A program made the position numbers and the translations under genes. Below the pieces are notes generated by a model that searched no databases, was not told the DNA's origin, and worked only from the letters and a program-made list of their open reading frames with translations. Source: Burkholderiales bacterium (GTDB taxonomy: Bacteria; Pseudomonadota; Gammaproteobacteria; Burkholderiales; Burkholderiaceae_C). Taken from it: a stretch of DNA of 64,000 nt. Location: contig JAPLPQ010000049.1 in the NCBI GenBank assembly GCA_026400105.1, positions 1 through 64,000 on the forward strand, given 5' to 3'. This document shows positions 52,171 through 60,531 of this stretch, in pieces (position 1 is the stretch's first letter; each line of letters opens with the position of its first letter).

Positions 52171-52187
52171 ATGAGGGAGGTATTTTT

Positions 52188-52256
52188 ATGAATATCGATT
52201 TTTATTCTGATGCAGCTGAATGGCTCGCAACAAAGATCTGGGATCTTGCAGCATGA
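52188..52256 (+). CDS. Possible 22-residue leader peptide before the alcohol dehydrogenase
   Basis: GGGAGG lies 7 nt before an ATG opening the frame MNIDFYSDAAEWLATKIWDL followed by AA. Its TGA overlaps the dehydrogenase ATG (ATGA). The good ribosome site and the ATGA overlap imply translational coupling. The sequence is acidic with two tryptophans, and I do not recognise it. Confidence 0.5.
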   Translation: MNIDFYSDAAEWLATKIWDLAA

Positions 52257-53407
52257 ATCCATTTCAATTTGAAACAGCTCCACGCATCGTCTGCCAGCCA
52301 GGAGCTATCGGTCAACTGGGTACGTTCGCGCGCAACCTGGGCATCTCGCATGTCCTGCTTGTCACCGACGCCGGACTGCAGCAAGCGGGATTGACGCAAG
52401 CGGCTGTGGCTTCCTTGTCGGCAGCTTCGGTGGCTGTTTCCATCTTTTCCGATGTGCAGGCTGACCCGCCAGAGGCCTGTATCTTGCAAGCCGTTGCGGT
52501 CGGCCAGTCTGCAGCTGTCGACGGCGTGATCGGATTTGGTGGCGGCAGTTCACTCGACACGGCGAAGTTGGTGGCCTTGCTGCTGCGCACGCCGCAACTC
52601 CTGCAGAACATCTATGGCGCTGGACTCGCGCGCGGGCCACGGTTGCCGCTGATCCAGGTTCCCACCACGGCTGGCACCGGGTCTGAAGTCACCTGGGTCT
52701 CCGTGGTCACTACGCCCGGACACGAGAAGAAGACCGTGGTGTCTTCCTTGTTGCTGCCTGACTTGGCATTGCTTGACAGCCAGTTGACCATCGGCTTGCC
52801 GCCAGCCATTACTGCCATGACCGGGATAGATGCCATGGTTCATGCGATCGAAGCGCTGACTACGGTACTGAAAAGAAATCCGATCTCTGATGTGCTGGCT
52901 TTGAAGGCCTTGCAGATCCTGTATTCCAACCTGCCGGCAGCGGTGGGCGATGGCCATGATCTCGTGGCGCGCGAGCAGATGCTGTTCGGCTCCTTGCTGG
53001 CCGGAATGGCGTTTGGCAATTCATCCGTCGGAGCGGTCCATGCCCTGGCCTATCCACTGGGCGGGCACTTCCATATTCCGCATGGGCTTTCCAATTCCCT
53101 GCTGTTGCCGCATGTGCTGCGCTTCAACCTGGAATCGGCTCAGACAATTTATGCTGAAATGGGACGTGCCATCTTGCCTGGTCTGCTGGCGACCGACGAT
53201 GGCCATGCTGCCGCAGCGTTTGTGCAGGCAATTTCGCAGCGGGTAGCCGGCATGCCCTATGCGCAAACCTTGCGCCAGGCAGGCATCGCGCACAGCGAGT
53301 TACCGCTGCTGGCGCGTGAAGCAATGAAAGTGCAACGCCTGTTGGACCACAATCCTCGTCCGATCGGATACGAGGATGCACTTGCGATCTACCAGGCCGC
53401 ATTCTGA
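52253..53407 (+). CDS. Iron-containing alcohol dehydrogenase
   Basis: A 384-residue group III alcohol dehydrogenase. NAD-binding GFGGGSSLDTAK is at about 94-105 and PTTAGTGSEVTWVSVV at about 136-151. Metal-binding residues are in MTGIDAMVHAIEAL (Asp/His, about 185-195) and VHALAYPLGGHFHIPHGLSNS (His residues, about 260-280). It oxidises or reduces a small alcohol/aldehyde pair. It lies between the two livK copies, so its expression is tied to the same regulator. No ribosome site of its own is seen; translation is probably coupled to the leader frame. Confidence 0.92.
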   Translation: MNPFQFETAPRIVCQPGAIGQLGTFARNLGISHVLLVTDAGLQQAGLTQAAVASLSAASVAVSIFSDVQADPPEACILQAVAVGQSAAVDGVIGFGGGSSLDTAKLVALLLRTPQLLQNIYGAGLARGPRLPLIQVPTTAGTGSEVTWVSVVTTPGHEKKTVVSSLLLPDLALLDSQLTIGLPPAITAMTGIDAMVHAIEALTTVLKRNPISDVLALKALQILYSNLPAAVGDGHDLVAREQMLFGSLLAGMAFGNSSVGAVHALAYPLGGHFHIPHGLSNSLLLPHVLRFNLESAQTIYAEMGRAILPGLLATDDGHAAAAFVQAISQRVAGMPYAQTLRQAGIAHSELPLLAREAMKVQRLLDHNPRPIGYEDALAIYQAAF

Positions 53408-53514
53408 TGCTTGTCAAGCGGCAAAGTCATGCGGTGGTTCAGGGCAGCCGCCTTGCACCTGGTTGGCCGCTGCTAGGGAAAACACTTAGATTTTAGTTGG
53501 TCGGATCGCTTGAA

Positions 53515-53532
53515 AAATGAAGCGCTTCATTT
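53515..53532. promoter_or_regulatory. 18-bp palindromic operator O2, LacI type
   Basis: Identical to O1; perfect symmetry extends to 20 bp (53514-53533). It lies 64 bp, about six helical turns, from O3, a spacing that suits a looped repressor tetramer. Confidence 0.8.
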
Positions 53533-53578
53533 TAACATGGCGGGAAGAGAAGGCACATTCTCGTTTTTTTTCATTGAA

Positions 53579-53596
53579 AAATGAAGCGCTTCATTT
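53579..53596. promoter_or_regulatory. 18-bp palindromic operator O3, LacI type
   Basis: Identical to O1 and O2; symmetry extends to 20 bp (53578-53597). It ends 29 bp before the livK2 start, as O1 does before livK1 (24 bp). Confidence 0.8.
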
Positions 53597-53625
53597 TCAT
53601 CGGTCAAATTTTGAAGGAGACAACA

Positions 53626-54834
53626 ATGATCAAGCATTTCAAGCAACTTGCAACGGCCATGGCTTGCATGACCGTCATGGCTGTCACACCGTCACAGGCG
53701 CAGGATGTCAAGGTGGGTGCACTCTACCCATTCAGCGGTGGCCTGGCCTTGCTCGGCGACGAGAGCTTCCGTGGCGTGGAAATGGCCGTTGAAGAGAGAA
53801 ACACCAGTGGCGGCATCAACGGAAAGAAAATCACCCTGTTGAAGGCCGATGCAGTAGATGCCAACCAGGCGGTAGGTGAAGCGCGGCGCTTGACGTCGGT
53901 CGAAAATGTATCCGCTATCTTTGGCAGCTATGCCTCCGGCGTTTCATCTGCCGCGACCCAGGTCACCGAGTTGGCCGGAGTACCATATTTTGAACTGGGT
54001 GCAGTCGCTGACACGATCACTGGCCGAGGATTCAAGTACCTGTTCCGCAGCAATGCGACAGCCAAAAGCTTTGCTGATCGCAGCATCGAATCAATTGTCA
54101 AGGTGATTGCTCCGAGTCTAAAGACAGATCCCAAGGCACTGAAGATCGCCATCATCTATGAAGATGGTCCCTACGGGACACTGGTGGGCGGATTCCAGAA
54201 GGAAGAGGCCAAGCGTCTTGGCTTGAACGTTGTTGAAACACAGGCCTATTCGGCCAAGAGCGTGGACTTGTCTTCGCTGGTGTTGCGCCTGAAAGGATCG
54301 GGCGCCGATGTCGTGCTGCAGACCTCCTATCAAAACGACACCCTGCTGTTTTTCCGTCAATCTGCAAGCGCTGGATTCAAGCCAAAGGCGGTGATTGGTG
54401 CCGGCGGCGGGTATTCCTTGCAAGAGACGGCGCAGGCACTGGGGACTTCGATTGAAGGGATTTTCAACGTTGACTTCCCGCAAGTCACGATGAAGGAAGA
54501 CGGTGCGCCAGGCTTGAAGAACTTTGTTGCAGCGTATCAGAAGCGATATGGAGTCCAGCCCCGATCCGGACATAGCCTGGTGAATTACGTTGGAGCGAAG
54601 GCTTTCCTTGATGTCATGGTGGAAGCCAAGTCAACAGACAAGGACAAGATTCGATCAGCGGTACTTGCCTACAAGAAGCCCGTTGGCTCCAGTGCAGCAG
54701 GATGGGGCTTCCAGTTCAGCGAGAACGGTCAGAACCAATTGGCCTCCAGCAACCTGATGCAATGGCAAGGTGGCAAGCTGCTGACGGTGTTCCCGGAGTC
54801 GGTTGCTACAGCAAAGCCCATTGCTGCCAAATGA
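53626..54834 (+). CDS. Branched-chain-type ABC transporter substrate-binding protein, copy 2
   Basis: A 402-residue LivK-like receptor, closely similar to copy 1 throughout (for example GVEMAVEERNTSGGINGKK against GTQMAVDERNASGGVDGKK). The signal peptide ends at SQAQ-DVKVG. ATG 53626 has AAGGAG 7 nt upstream; the frame is open further upstream but runs through operator O3. It precedes the livH-livMG-livF permease genes and is the main receptor by position. Most differences from copy 1 are conservative, so the ligand may differ slightly. Confidence 0.92.
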   Translation: MIKHFKQLATAMACMTVMAVTPSQAQDVKVGALYPFSGGLALLGDESFRGVEMAVEERNTSGGINGKKITLLKADAVDANQAVGEARRLTSVENVSAIFGSYASGVSSAATQVTELAGVPYFELGAVADTITGRGFKYLFRSNATAKSFADRSIESIVKVIAPSLKTDPKALKIAIIYEDGPYGTLVGGFQKEEAKRLGLNVVETQAYSAKSVDLSSLVLRLKGSGADVVLQTSYQNDTLLFFRQSASAGFKPKAVIGAGGGYSLQETAQALGTSIEGIFNVDFPQVTMKEDGAPGLKNFVAAYQKRYGVQPRSGHSLVNYVGAKAFLDVMVEAKSTDKDKIRSAVLAYKKPVGSSAAGWGFQFSENGQNQLASSNLMQWQGGKLLTVFPESVATAKPIAAK

Positions 54835-54865
54835 GGCGCTGCGCGACCTGTTGTTAATTTTTTAA

Positions 54866-54892
54866 AGTTGCGCGAGGCTGGTCTCTCGCAAC
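54866..54892 (+). promoter_or_regulatory. Hairpin between livK2 and livH
   Basis: GTTGCGCGAG and CTCTCGCAAC pair with one mismatch around a 7-nt loop, just before the livH start. Such hairpins often let the receptor be made in excess over the permease. Confidence 0.45.
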
Positions 54893-55777
54893 ATGGGGGT
54901 TGCTGTGTCGATATTTATTCAGCTCTTGGTTAACGGACTGCTGCTAGGCGGTGCTTACGCCATCATCAGCATTGGATTGACCCTGATATTTGGCGTCGTC
55001 CGGGTCGTGAACTTTGCTCATGGCGAGTTCCTGATGATAGGCATGTATGCCGTCTGGCTGCTAGCGCAACATGCAGGACTGCATCCATACGCTTCAGCAG
55101 TCCTGGTGGCGGTGCTGCTCTTTGTGTTTGGTGCATTGATGCAGCGACTTGTCATCCAGCCGCTGTTGACAGCCGATGCTCATATCCAGATATTTGCAAC
55201 TGTCGGTGTTTCGACGGCGCTGCTGAATCTTGCGCTGATGCTGTTTGGTGCAGACATTCGAAAGGCCGAAGTAACCCTGGGTACCGAGCCCTTGACGCTG
55301 GGTTCGCTGACCTTCGTGAGCGGGCAAGTCATCACCTTTGTGGTCGCTCTTGCCGTGGCTACTGGAATGCACCTGTTCCTGAAGCACACCTACACTGGCC
55401 GTGCATTCAGAGCGCTGGCCCAGAATCGGGTATCTGCTGCCCTGATGGGTGTCAATGTCAATAAATCCTACATCCTGGCATTTGGCATTGGAGCCGGTCT
55501 GGTTGGCCTTGCTGCCGGTCTGCTGGCCGTCCAGTATCCAGCCTTTCCGACTGTGGGTCAGTATTTTGTCCTGACAGCTTTCGTGATCGTCGTGCTCGGT
55601 GGCATGGGGAGTTTGCCGGGTGCTGTCATCGGCTCTATTTTCATTGGACTGATTGACAGTCTGGCAGGTTACTACGTCGGTCCGGCACTGAAGGAAGTTG
55701 TCTACTTCCTTGTTTTCCTGGCCATTCTTATTGTGCGTCCTACCGGTCTGTTCGGTCTGGGTCGCGGATCTGAGTAA
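54893..55777 (+). CDS. Branched-chain-type ABC transporter permease LivH
   Basis: A 294-residue inner-membrane permease with about eight segments. The LivH pattern is clear: FIQLLVNGLLLGGAYAIISIG, GVVRVVNFAHGEFLMIGMYA, HTYTGRAFRALAQNRVSAALMGVN and VVLGGMGSLPGAVIGSIFIGL. It pairs with the membrane half of the fused LivMG. ATG 54893 is used; GTG 54905, where homologues often start (SIFIQLL), is equally possible. Confidence 0.9.
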   Translation: MGVAVSIFIQLLVNGLLLGGAYAIISIGLTLIFGVVRVVNFAHGEFLMIGMYAVWLLAQHAGLHPYASAVLVAVLLFVFGALMQRLVIQPLLTADAHIQIFATVGVSTALLNLALMLFGADIRKAEVTLGTEPLTLGSLTFVSGQVITFVVALAVATGMHLFLKHTYTGRAFRALAQNRVSAALMGVNVNKSYILAFGIGAGLVGLAAGLLAVQYPAFPTVGQYFVLTAFVIVVLGGMGSLPGAVIGSIFIGLIDSLAGYYVGPALKEVVYFLVFLAILIVRPTGLFGLGRGSE

Positions 55778-55787
55778 AGGACATCCC

Positions 55788-57572
55788 ATGATGCCCCCCA
55801 TCTTGAACCCACGGGTCTATATCGGACTTCTGGCGCTGTCGGCCATTCTGTTGCTGCCTCTGGCGCTCCAGTCGTCATTTGTGTATCACCTGGCCATCCA
55901 GGTCTGTGTCTTTGCCGGATTGGCGACGGCCTGGAACATCGTTGGTGGATTTGCCGGACAGTTGTCGCTCGGGCACGCCGTCTTTTACGGTATTGGCAGC
56001 TATTCGGCGGGCCTGCTGGTAGCGAAATTTGGCATCTCGCCCTGGATCGGGATGTTTGCGGGTGCTGCAATCTCATCCGTGGTTGCCCTGCTGATTGCCT
56101 ATCCCACCTTGCGCTTGCGCGGCCCCTTCTTTTCCCTGGCAACGATTGCTTTCCTGGAGGTCGTTCGCCTGCTGGTCACCCACTTCGAGGGCTGGACGGG
56201 TGGATCGGCTGGCTTGAACATTCCGTTGCAGATCGGACTGCCCTGGATGATCTTCCGCGAAAAATGGGCCTATCTGCTGGTTGCCTTCGGATTCTTCGTC
56301 GTCACACTGCTGGTGGCATGGCTGATCCGACGCTCGCGTTTCGGTTTTTATCTGATCGCTGTGCGCGAGCGCGAGGATGCTGCCCGTGCCGTGGGTGTCA
56401 ATGCGGTGCGTGCAAAGATTGCGGCCGCAGTCATATCGGCGGTACTGACCAGTCTGATTGGCAGCTTCCACGGCATGTACCTGACGTTCCTGGAGCCTTC
56501 GGCGGCATTCTCGCTTGAGCTCTCGATCCAGATTGCCATGTTTGCGCTCATCGGCGGTCTGGGAACGGTGGCCGGTCCGGTGGTGGGTACCGTGCTTGTG
56601 CTGCCTGTGGCTGAGTTGGCGCGCGGCTGGCTGAGTGCGTTTGGCAATGGAACTCACGGTTTTGTCTACGGCATGCTGCTGGTGTTTGTCGTGCTGTTTT
56701 TCCCCCGTGGTCTGGTCGGCCATCTCAGCCAGCATGTTCTGCGTCTGATCGACCGTCTGCCGAATGGTCATAAGGCCAAGGCAGCAGAACCCGCCAGGCC
56801 GGTCGTCCAGAAGATCACCACCAGCCTGGGCCAGCCCATCTTGAAGGCCGAGGGCCTGCACAAGCGGTTTGGTGGTCTGAAGGCCACCGACGACGTGTCG
56901 CTGACCTTGCATGAAGGCGAGATCCTGGGCGTCATCGGTCCCAACGGTGCCGGCAAGACCACAGTCTTCAACCAGTTGTCGGGTTTCATCCGGCCAGACC
57001 AGGGCACGGTGAGTGTTCGGACCGGGGCCGAGTGGAGTGCGCCGCGGTCTCCGGAAACCTTTGCCAAGGCCGGTGTCGGACGCACGTTCCAGATCGTGCA
57101 GCCGTTTGCAGGTCTGTCGGTGATGGAGAACATCATGCTCGGCGCCTTCATGCACACCCGCTTGCGTTCGGAGGCTGAGGCTGTCGCGCGTGAAGTGGCG
57201 CACCTGACGGACCTGACCGCGTTGCTTGATACCGAGGCGCGCAGTCTCACGGTTGGTGGAATGAAGCGCCTGGAAGTGGCGCGAGCCCTGGCCACCAGGC
57301 CACGGGTCCTGCTGCTGGACGAAGTGCTGGCCGGATTGAATCCTTCTGATGTGGCACGCGCGATTGAAATGATCAAGAGGATTCGAGATTCCGGTGTTTC
57401 GGTCCTGATGATCGAACATCTGATGCAAGCGACCATGGCCTTGTCTGACCGCATCGTTGTCATCAACGTTGGCAAGGTGTTGCGCGAGGGCAAACCTGCT
57501 GATGTCGTCAACGACCCGGCAGTGATCGAAGCTTATTTAGGAAAGGGCTACACCCATGCTCAAGCTGCGTGA
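55788..57572 (+). CDS. Fused ABC permease-ATPase (LivM-LivG)
   Basis: A 594-residue fusion of the second permease (about 1-330) and the first ATPase (about 350-590). The LivM part has AGQLSLGHAVFYGIGSYSAG and REREDAARAVGVN. The ATPase has Walker A GPNGAGKTT, the Q-loop VGRTFQIVQPF, Walker B RVLLLDEVLAGLN and H-loop MIEH. The signature reads LTVGGMKRLEVARAL, with Val where the usual LSGGQ has Ser. AAGGA lies 7-8 nt before the ATG. It overlaps livF by 17 nt. Confidence 0.92.
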   Translation: MMPPILNPRVYIGLLALSAILLLPLALQSSFVYHLAIQVCVFAGLATAWNIVGGFAGQLSLGHAVFYGIGSYSAGLLVAKFGISPWIGMFAGAAISSVVALLIAYPTLRLRGPFFSLATIAFLEVVRLLVTHFEGWTGGSAGLNIPLQIGLPWMIFREKWAYLLVAFGFFVVTLLVAWLIRRSRFGFYLIAVREREDAARAVGVNAVRAKIAAAVISAVLTSLIGSFHGMYLTFLEPSAAFSLELSIQIAMFALIGGLGTVAGPVVGTVLVLPVAELARGWLSAFGNGTHGFVYGMLLVFVVLFFPRGLVGHLSQHVLRLIDRLPNGHKAKAAEPARPVVQKITTSLGQPILKAEGLHKRFGGLKATDDVSLTLHEGEILGVIGPNGAGKTTVFNQLSGFIRPDQGTVSVRTGAEWSAPRSPETFAKAGVGRTFQIVQPFAGLSVMENIMLGAFMHTRLRSEAEAVAREVAHLTDLTALLDTEARSLTVGGMKRLEVARALATRPRVLLLDEVLAGLNPSDVARAIEMIKRIRDSGVSVLMIEHLMQATMALSDRIVVINVGKVLREGKPADVVNDPAVIEAYLGKGYTHAQAA

Positions 57573-58260
57573 TGTAACCGCGGGTTACGGAAAAAGTGAG
57601 GTTCTGCGTGGTGTCTCGCTCGAGGTGCATGCAGGTGAGGTGGTCACGCTGGTAGGTGCCAATGGTGCCGGCAAGACCACTACGCTGAAAACCCTTTGCG
57701 GCCTTGTCAAGGCACGCAGTGGTTCGATCGAGTTCGACAGCTTGAATTTGACCAGTCACGCCCCGCATGAAATTGTGGAACTTGGCATCACGATGATTCC
57801 TGAAGGGCGGCAACTGTTCCCGTTCCTGACCGTCGAGGAAAACCTGCTGATGGGTGCTTACAAGACTTCGGCTCGTCCATTTCACAAGGAGCGCATGGAG
57901 AAAGTCCTGGAGATTTTTCCGCGTGTCAAGGAGCGACTGGCACAGTTGGCCGGTTCCCTTTCCGGCGGCGAACAGCAAATGGTGGCGATTGCGCGCGGCA
58001 TGATGGCCGACCCGCGTTTGCTGGTCTTTGACGAGCCGTCACTGGGCTTGTCTCCGCTGCTGGTGGATCAGATGTTTGATGTGGTGCGAACCGTCGCCGA
58101 TCAAGGTACAACGGTGTTGCTGGTCGAACAAAACGTTTTCCATACCCTGCAGATCGCTGATCGCGGCTATGTTCTGGAAAATGGCTGCATCACCCTCAGT
58201 GGCACAGGTCGCGAATTGCTGGATAACCCGCATGTGCGACGCGCATACCTGGGACATTGA
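57556..58260 (+). CDS. Branched-chain-type ABC transporter ATPase LivF
   Basis: A 234-residue ATPase. Walker A is GANGAGKTT (about 34-42), signature GSLSGGEQQMVAIARGM (about 132), Walker B RLLVFDEPSLGLSP (about 153) and the H-loop region VLLVEQN, with Gln in place of His as is typical for LivF. The ATG at 57556 lies inside the end of the LivMG gene, so translation is coupled. It completes the transporter with LivK, LivH and LivMG. Confidence 0.93.
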   Translation: MLKLRDVTAGYGKSEVLRGVSLEVHAGEVVTLVGANGAGKTTTLKTLCGLVKARSGSIEFDSLNLTSHAPHEIVELGITMIPEGRQLFPFLTVEENLLMGAYKTSARPFHKERMEKVLEIFPRVKERLAQLAGSLSGGEQQMVAIARGMMADPRLLVFDEPSLGLSPLLVDQMFDVVRTVADQGTTVLLVEQNVFHTLQIADRGYVLENGCITLSGTGRELLDNPHVRRAYLGH

Positions 58261-58284
58261 GATCACCCGATCAGGAGGCAACAA

Positions 58285-59058
58285 GTGGAAGATACATTGA
58301 CGCACAAAGGTCGCGTGGTCCTGGTGACTGGCGGTGGTGGTGGCATTGGTTCGGAGATCGTCAGGCAATATGCCCGCCAGGGTGCCGCCGTAGGCGTGGT
58401 CGATTGCTCGCCCGAAGTGGCCAATGCCCTCGTTTCAACCCTGGCGGCCGAAGGCTGCAAGGTGCATTTCGCCGCGGCTGACGTCGCAAGCTATGCGGAT
58501 TGCGAGGCGGCCTGCCGCAGCGTGGTCGCGGCCTTGGGGCCTGTTGACACCTTGATCAATAACGCGGGAATTTCACCCAAGCATTCAGGGCTTCCGTCAC
58601 CGATCTGGCAGATGGAGCCGGCGGAATGGCTTCAGGTGATGGATGTCAACCTAAACAGCGTGTTCAACTTTACCCGTTTGTTGGCACCGGGCATGGTGCA
58701 GCGCCGTTTTGGTCGGATTGTCAGCATGTCTTCGGTCGCAGGAAAAGCCTATCTGGATATCGTTGCGGCGCACTACAGCACTACCAAGGCAGGCTTGATC
58801 GGCCTGACGCGGCACTTGGCGGGAGAGCTTGGCCCACATGGCATCACCGTCAACGCACTTGCGCCCGGTCGGGTCGATACCCCGATGGTGGCCGGAGCGC
58901 CGCGCGAAGCCAATGATGCGGTCATTGCCGTGACTCCCCTGCGGCGTCTAGGTAAACCGGTTGAGGTGGCCGATGCCTGCCTGTTCTTGACTTCAGACCA
59001 GTCGAGCTTCATCACTGGGCAAGTCATTGATGTCGCCGGCGGCTGGCTGATGACCTGA
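58285..59058 (+). CDS. Short-chain dehydrogenase/reductase
   Basis: A 257-residue classical SDR. TGGGGGIGSEIV (about 15-26) binds NAD(P). NNAGISPKHSG (about 92), SMSSVAGKAYLD (catalytic Ser, about 151) and YSTTKAG (Tyr-x3-Lys, about 165) complete the active site. The aspartate in VVDCSPE after strand 2 suggests NAD(H). GTG 58285 is chosen because AGGAGG lies 6 nt upstream. It follows livF by 24 bp and probably oxidises an intermediate of the imported compound. Confidence 0.9.
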   Translation: MEDTLTHKGRVVLVTGGGGGIGSEIVRQYARQGAAVGVVDCSPEVANALVSTLAAEGCKVHFAAADVASYADCEAACRSVVAALGPVDTLINNAGISPKHSGLPSPIWQMEPAEWLQVMDVNLNSVFNFTRLLAPGMVQRRFGRIVSMSSVAGKAYLDIVAAHYSTTKAGLIGLTRHLAGELGPHGITVNALAPGRVDTPMVAGAPREANDAVIAVTPLRRLGKPVEVADACLFLTSDQSSFITGQVIDVAGGWLMT

Positions 59059-59081
59059 AATAAATTCCGAGGAACAATTCA

Positions 59082-60527
59082 ATGAACACCAAGTTGCACA
59101 AAAATTTCATAGCGGGTGAGTGGGTTGAAGGAGCCACTGCTGGATTGAACATCAATCCGTCGGATACCCGGGATGTCATCGGTGAATACAGCCGAGCTGA
59201 TGCGGCCCAGACCGAACAGGCGATTGACTCGGCCTACGAGGCGCAGAAAACATGGGCCCAGTGGACTGCCGAGCAGCGTTCCGACGCGCTGGATAGAATT
59301 GGTGCCGAGGTGCTGGCCCGTCGCAATGAACTCGGCGAACTGCTGGCGCGCGAAGAGGGCAAGACGCTTGCAGAAGGCATTGGGGAGGTGGTTCGCGCCG
59401 GTCGTGTCTTCAAGTTCTTCTCGGGCGAAGTGTTGCGTCTTGCCGGCGAGAAACTGCCTTCCATCCGACCGGGCGTCGATGTCGAGGTGACACGCGAACC
59501 TGAGGGTGTGGTCGGCATCATCACGCCGTGGAACTTCCCGATCGCGATTCCTGCCTGGAAAATCGCGCCGGCGCTGGCTTTTGGCAACGCTGTCGTCTTC
59601 AAGCCGGCAGATCTTGTTCCGGGCAGTGCCTGGGCCTTGTCTGAAATCATTGCCCGTGCCGGACAGTTGCCAGCCGGCACCTTCAATCTGGTCATGGGAC
59701 CCGGTTCCAAGGTGGGCCAGACGCTGGCCCATTCGCGCAAGGTGCGGGCCCTTACGTTCACGGGTTCCGTATCCACCGGCCGCAGTATCGGCATGACCTG
59801 CATGGAGCGCGGCGCAAAGGTTCAGCTGGAAATGGGCGGCAAGAACCCGTTGGTGGTGCTCAATGATGCGGATCTCGAACTGGCCGTGTCGGTTGCCATC
59901 AATGGTTCCTTCTTCTCCACCGGCCAGCGCTGCACCGGTTCCAGCCGTCTGATCGTGGAAGACGGCATACACGACCAATTTGTCGCGGCCATGGCGCAGC
60001 GCATGGCCGCACTGCGGGTGGACCATGCGCTCAAGGCCGGTACCGATATCGGTCCTGTGGCATCGCAAGACCAGCTCGATCAAGACCGCCATTACATCGA
60101 ACTGGGTTGTCAGGAGGGCGGGGTCCTGCACGCTGGTGGTGAATTGTTGCAACGTGACACTCCGGGCTTCTATCTGGCGCCGGCACTCATCACGCAAACG
60201 CACAACGCCATGCGGATCAACCGCGAGGAGGTATTCGGTCCCGTGGCATCCGTGGTACGCGTGCGCGACTACGAGGAAGCGGTTCACCTCGCGAACGATA
60301 CCGATTTCGGACTTTCTTCCGGTATTTGCACCACTTCCCTGAAGCATGCTACCGATTTCAAGCGCCGTTCGACGGCAGGGATGGTCATGGTCAACGTGCC
60401 GACCGCCGGGGTGGACTACCACGCCCCGTTTGGTGGAAGAAAAGGATCGAGCTATGGACCCCGCGAGCAGGGATCTCACGCGCGTGAGTTCTATACCTCT
60501 GTCAAGACTGCCTACACACTGGCCTGA
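59082..60527 (+). CDS. Aldehyde dehydrogenase, alpha-ketoglutaric semialdehyde dehydrogenase-like
   Basis: A 481-residue NAD(P)-dependent aldehyde dehydrogenase. Key motifs: ITPWNFPIAIPAWKIAPALAF split at about 147-167, FTGSVSTGRSIG, catalytic Glu in QLEMGGKNPLVV (about 250), catalytic Cys in GQRCTGSSRLIV (about 287) and EVFGPVASVVRV. The C-terminal GGRKGSSYGPREQGSHAREFYT is typical of the 2,5-dioxovalerate/KGSA subgroup used in sugar-acid and hydroxyproline routes. Here it may oxidise the aldehyde made by the alcohol dehydrogenase. It follows the SDR by 23 bp. Confidence 0.9.
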   Translation: MNTKLHKNFIAGEWVEGATAGLNINPSDTRDVIGEYSRADAAQTEQAIDSAYEAQKTWAQWTAEQRSDALDRIGAEVLARRNELGELLAREEGKTLAEGIGEVVRAGRVFKFFSGEVLRLAGEKLPSIRPGVDVEVTREPEGVVGIITPWNFPIAIPAWKIAPALAFGNAVVFKPADLVPGSAWALSEIIARAGQLPAGTFNLVMGPGSKVGQTLAHSRKVRALTFTGSVSTGRSIGMTCMERGAKVQLEMGGKNPLVVLNDADLELAVSVAINGSFFSTGQRCTGSSRLIVEDGIHDQFVAAMAQRMAALRVDHALKAGTDIGPVASQDQLDQDRHYIELGCQEGGVLHAGGELLQRDTPGFYLAPALITQTHNAMRINREEVFGPVASVVRVRDYEEAVHLANDTDFGLSSGICTTSLKHATDFKRRSTAGMVMVNVPTAGVDYHAPFGGRKGSSYGPREQGSHAREFYTSVKTAYTLA

Positions 60528-60531
60528 TCAC

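Noticed and set aside
48163-53600. Possible tRNA or small RNA in the A+T-rich gaps of the accessory island
   Set aside because: I found no cloverleaf or anticodon arm and no attachment-site repeat of a tRNA end; the symmetry present is explained by operators and hairpins.
53581-53625. ATG at 53581 as an earlier start for livK2
   Set aside because: It lies inside operator O3 and has no ribosome site, while ATG 53626 has AAGGAG and begins a proper signal peptide.
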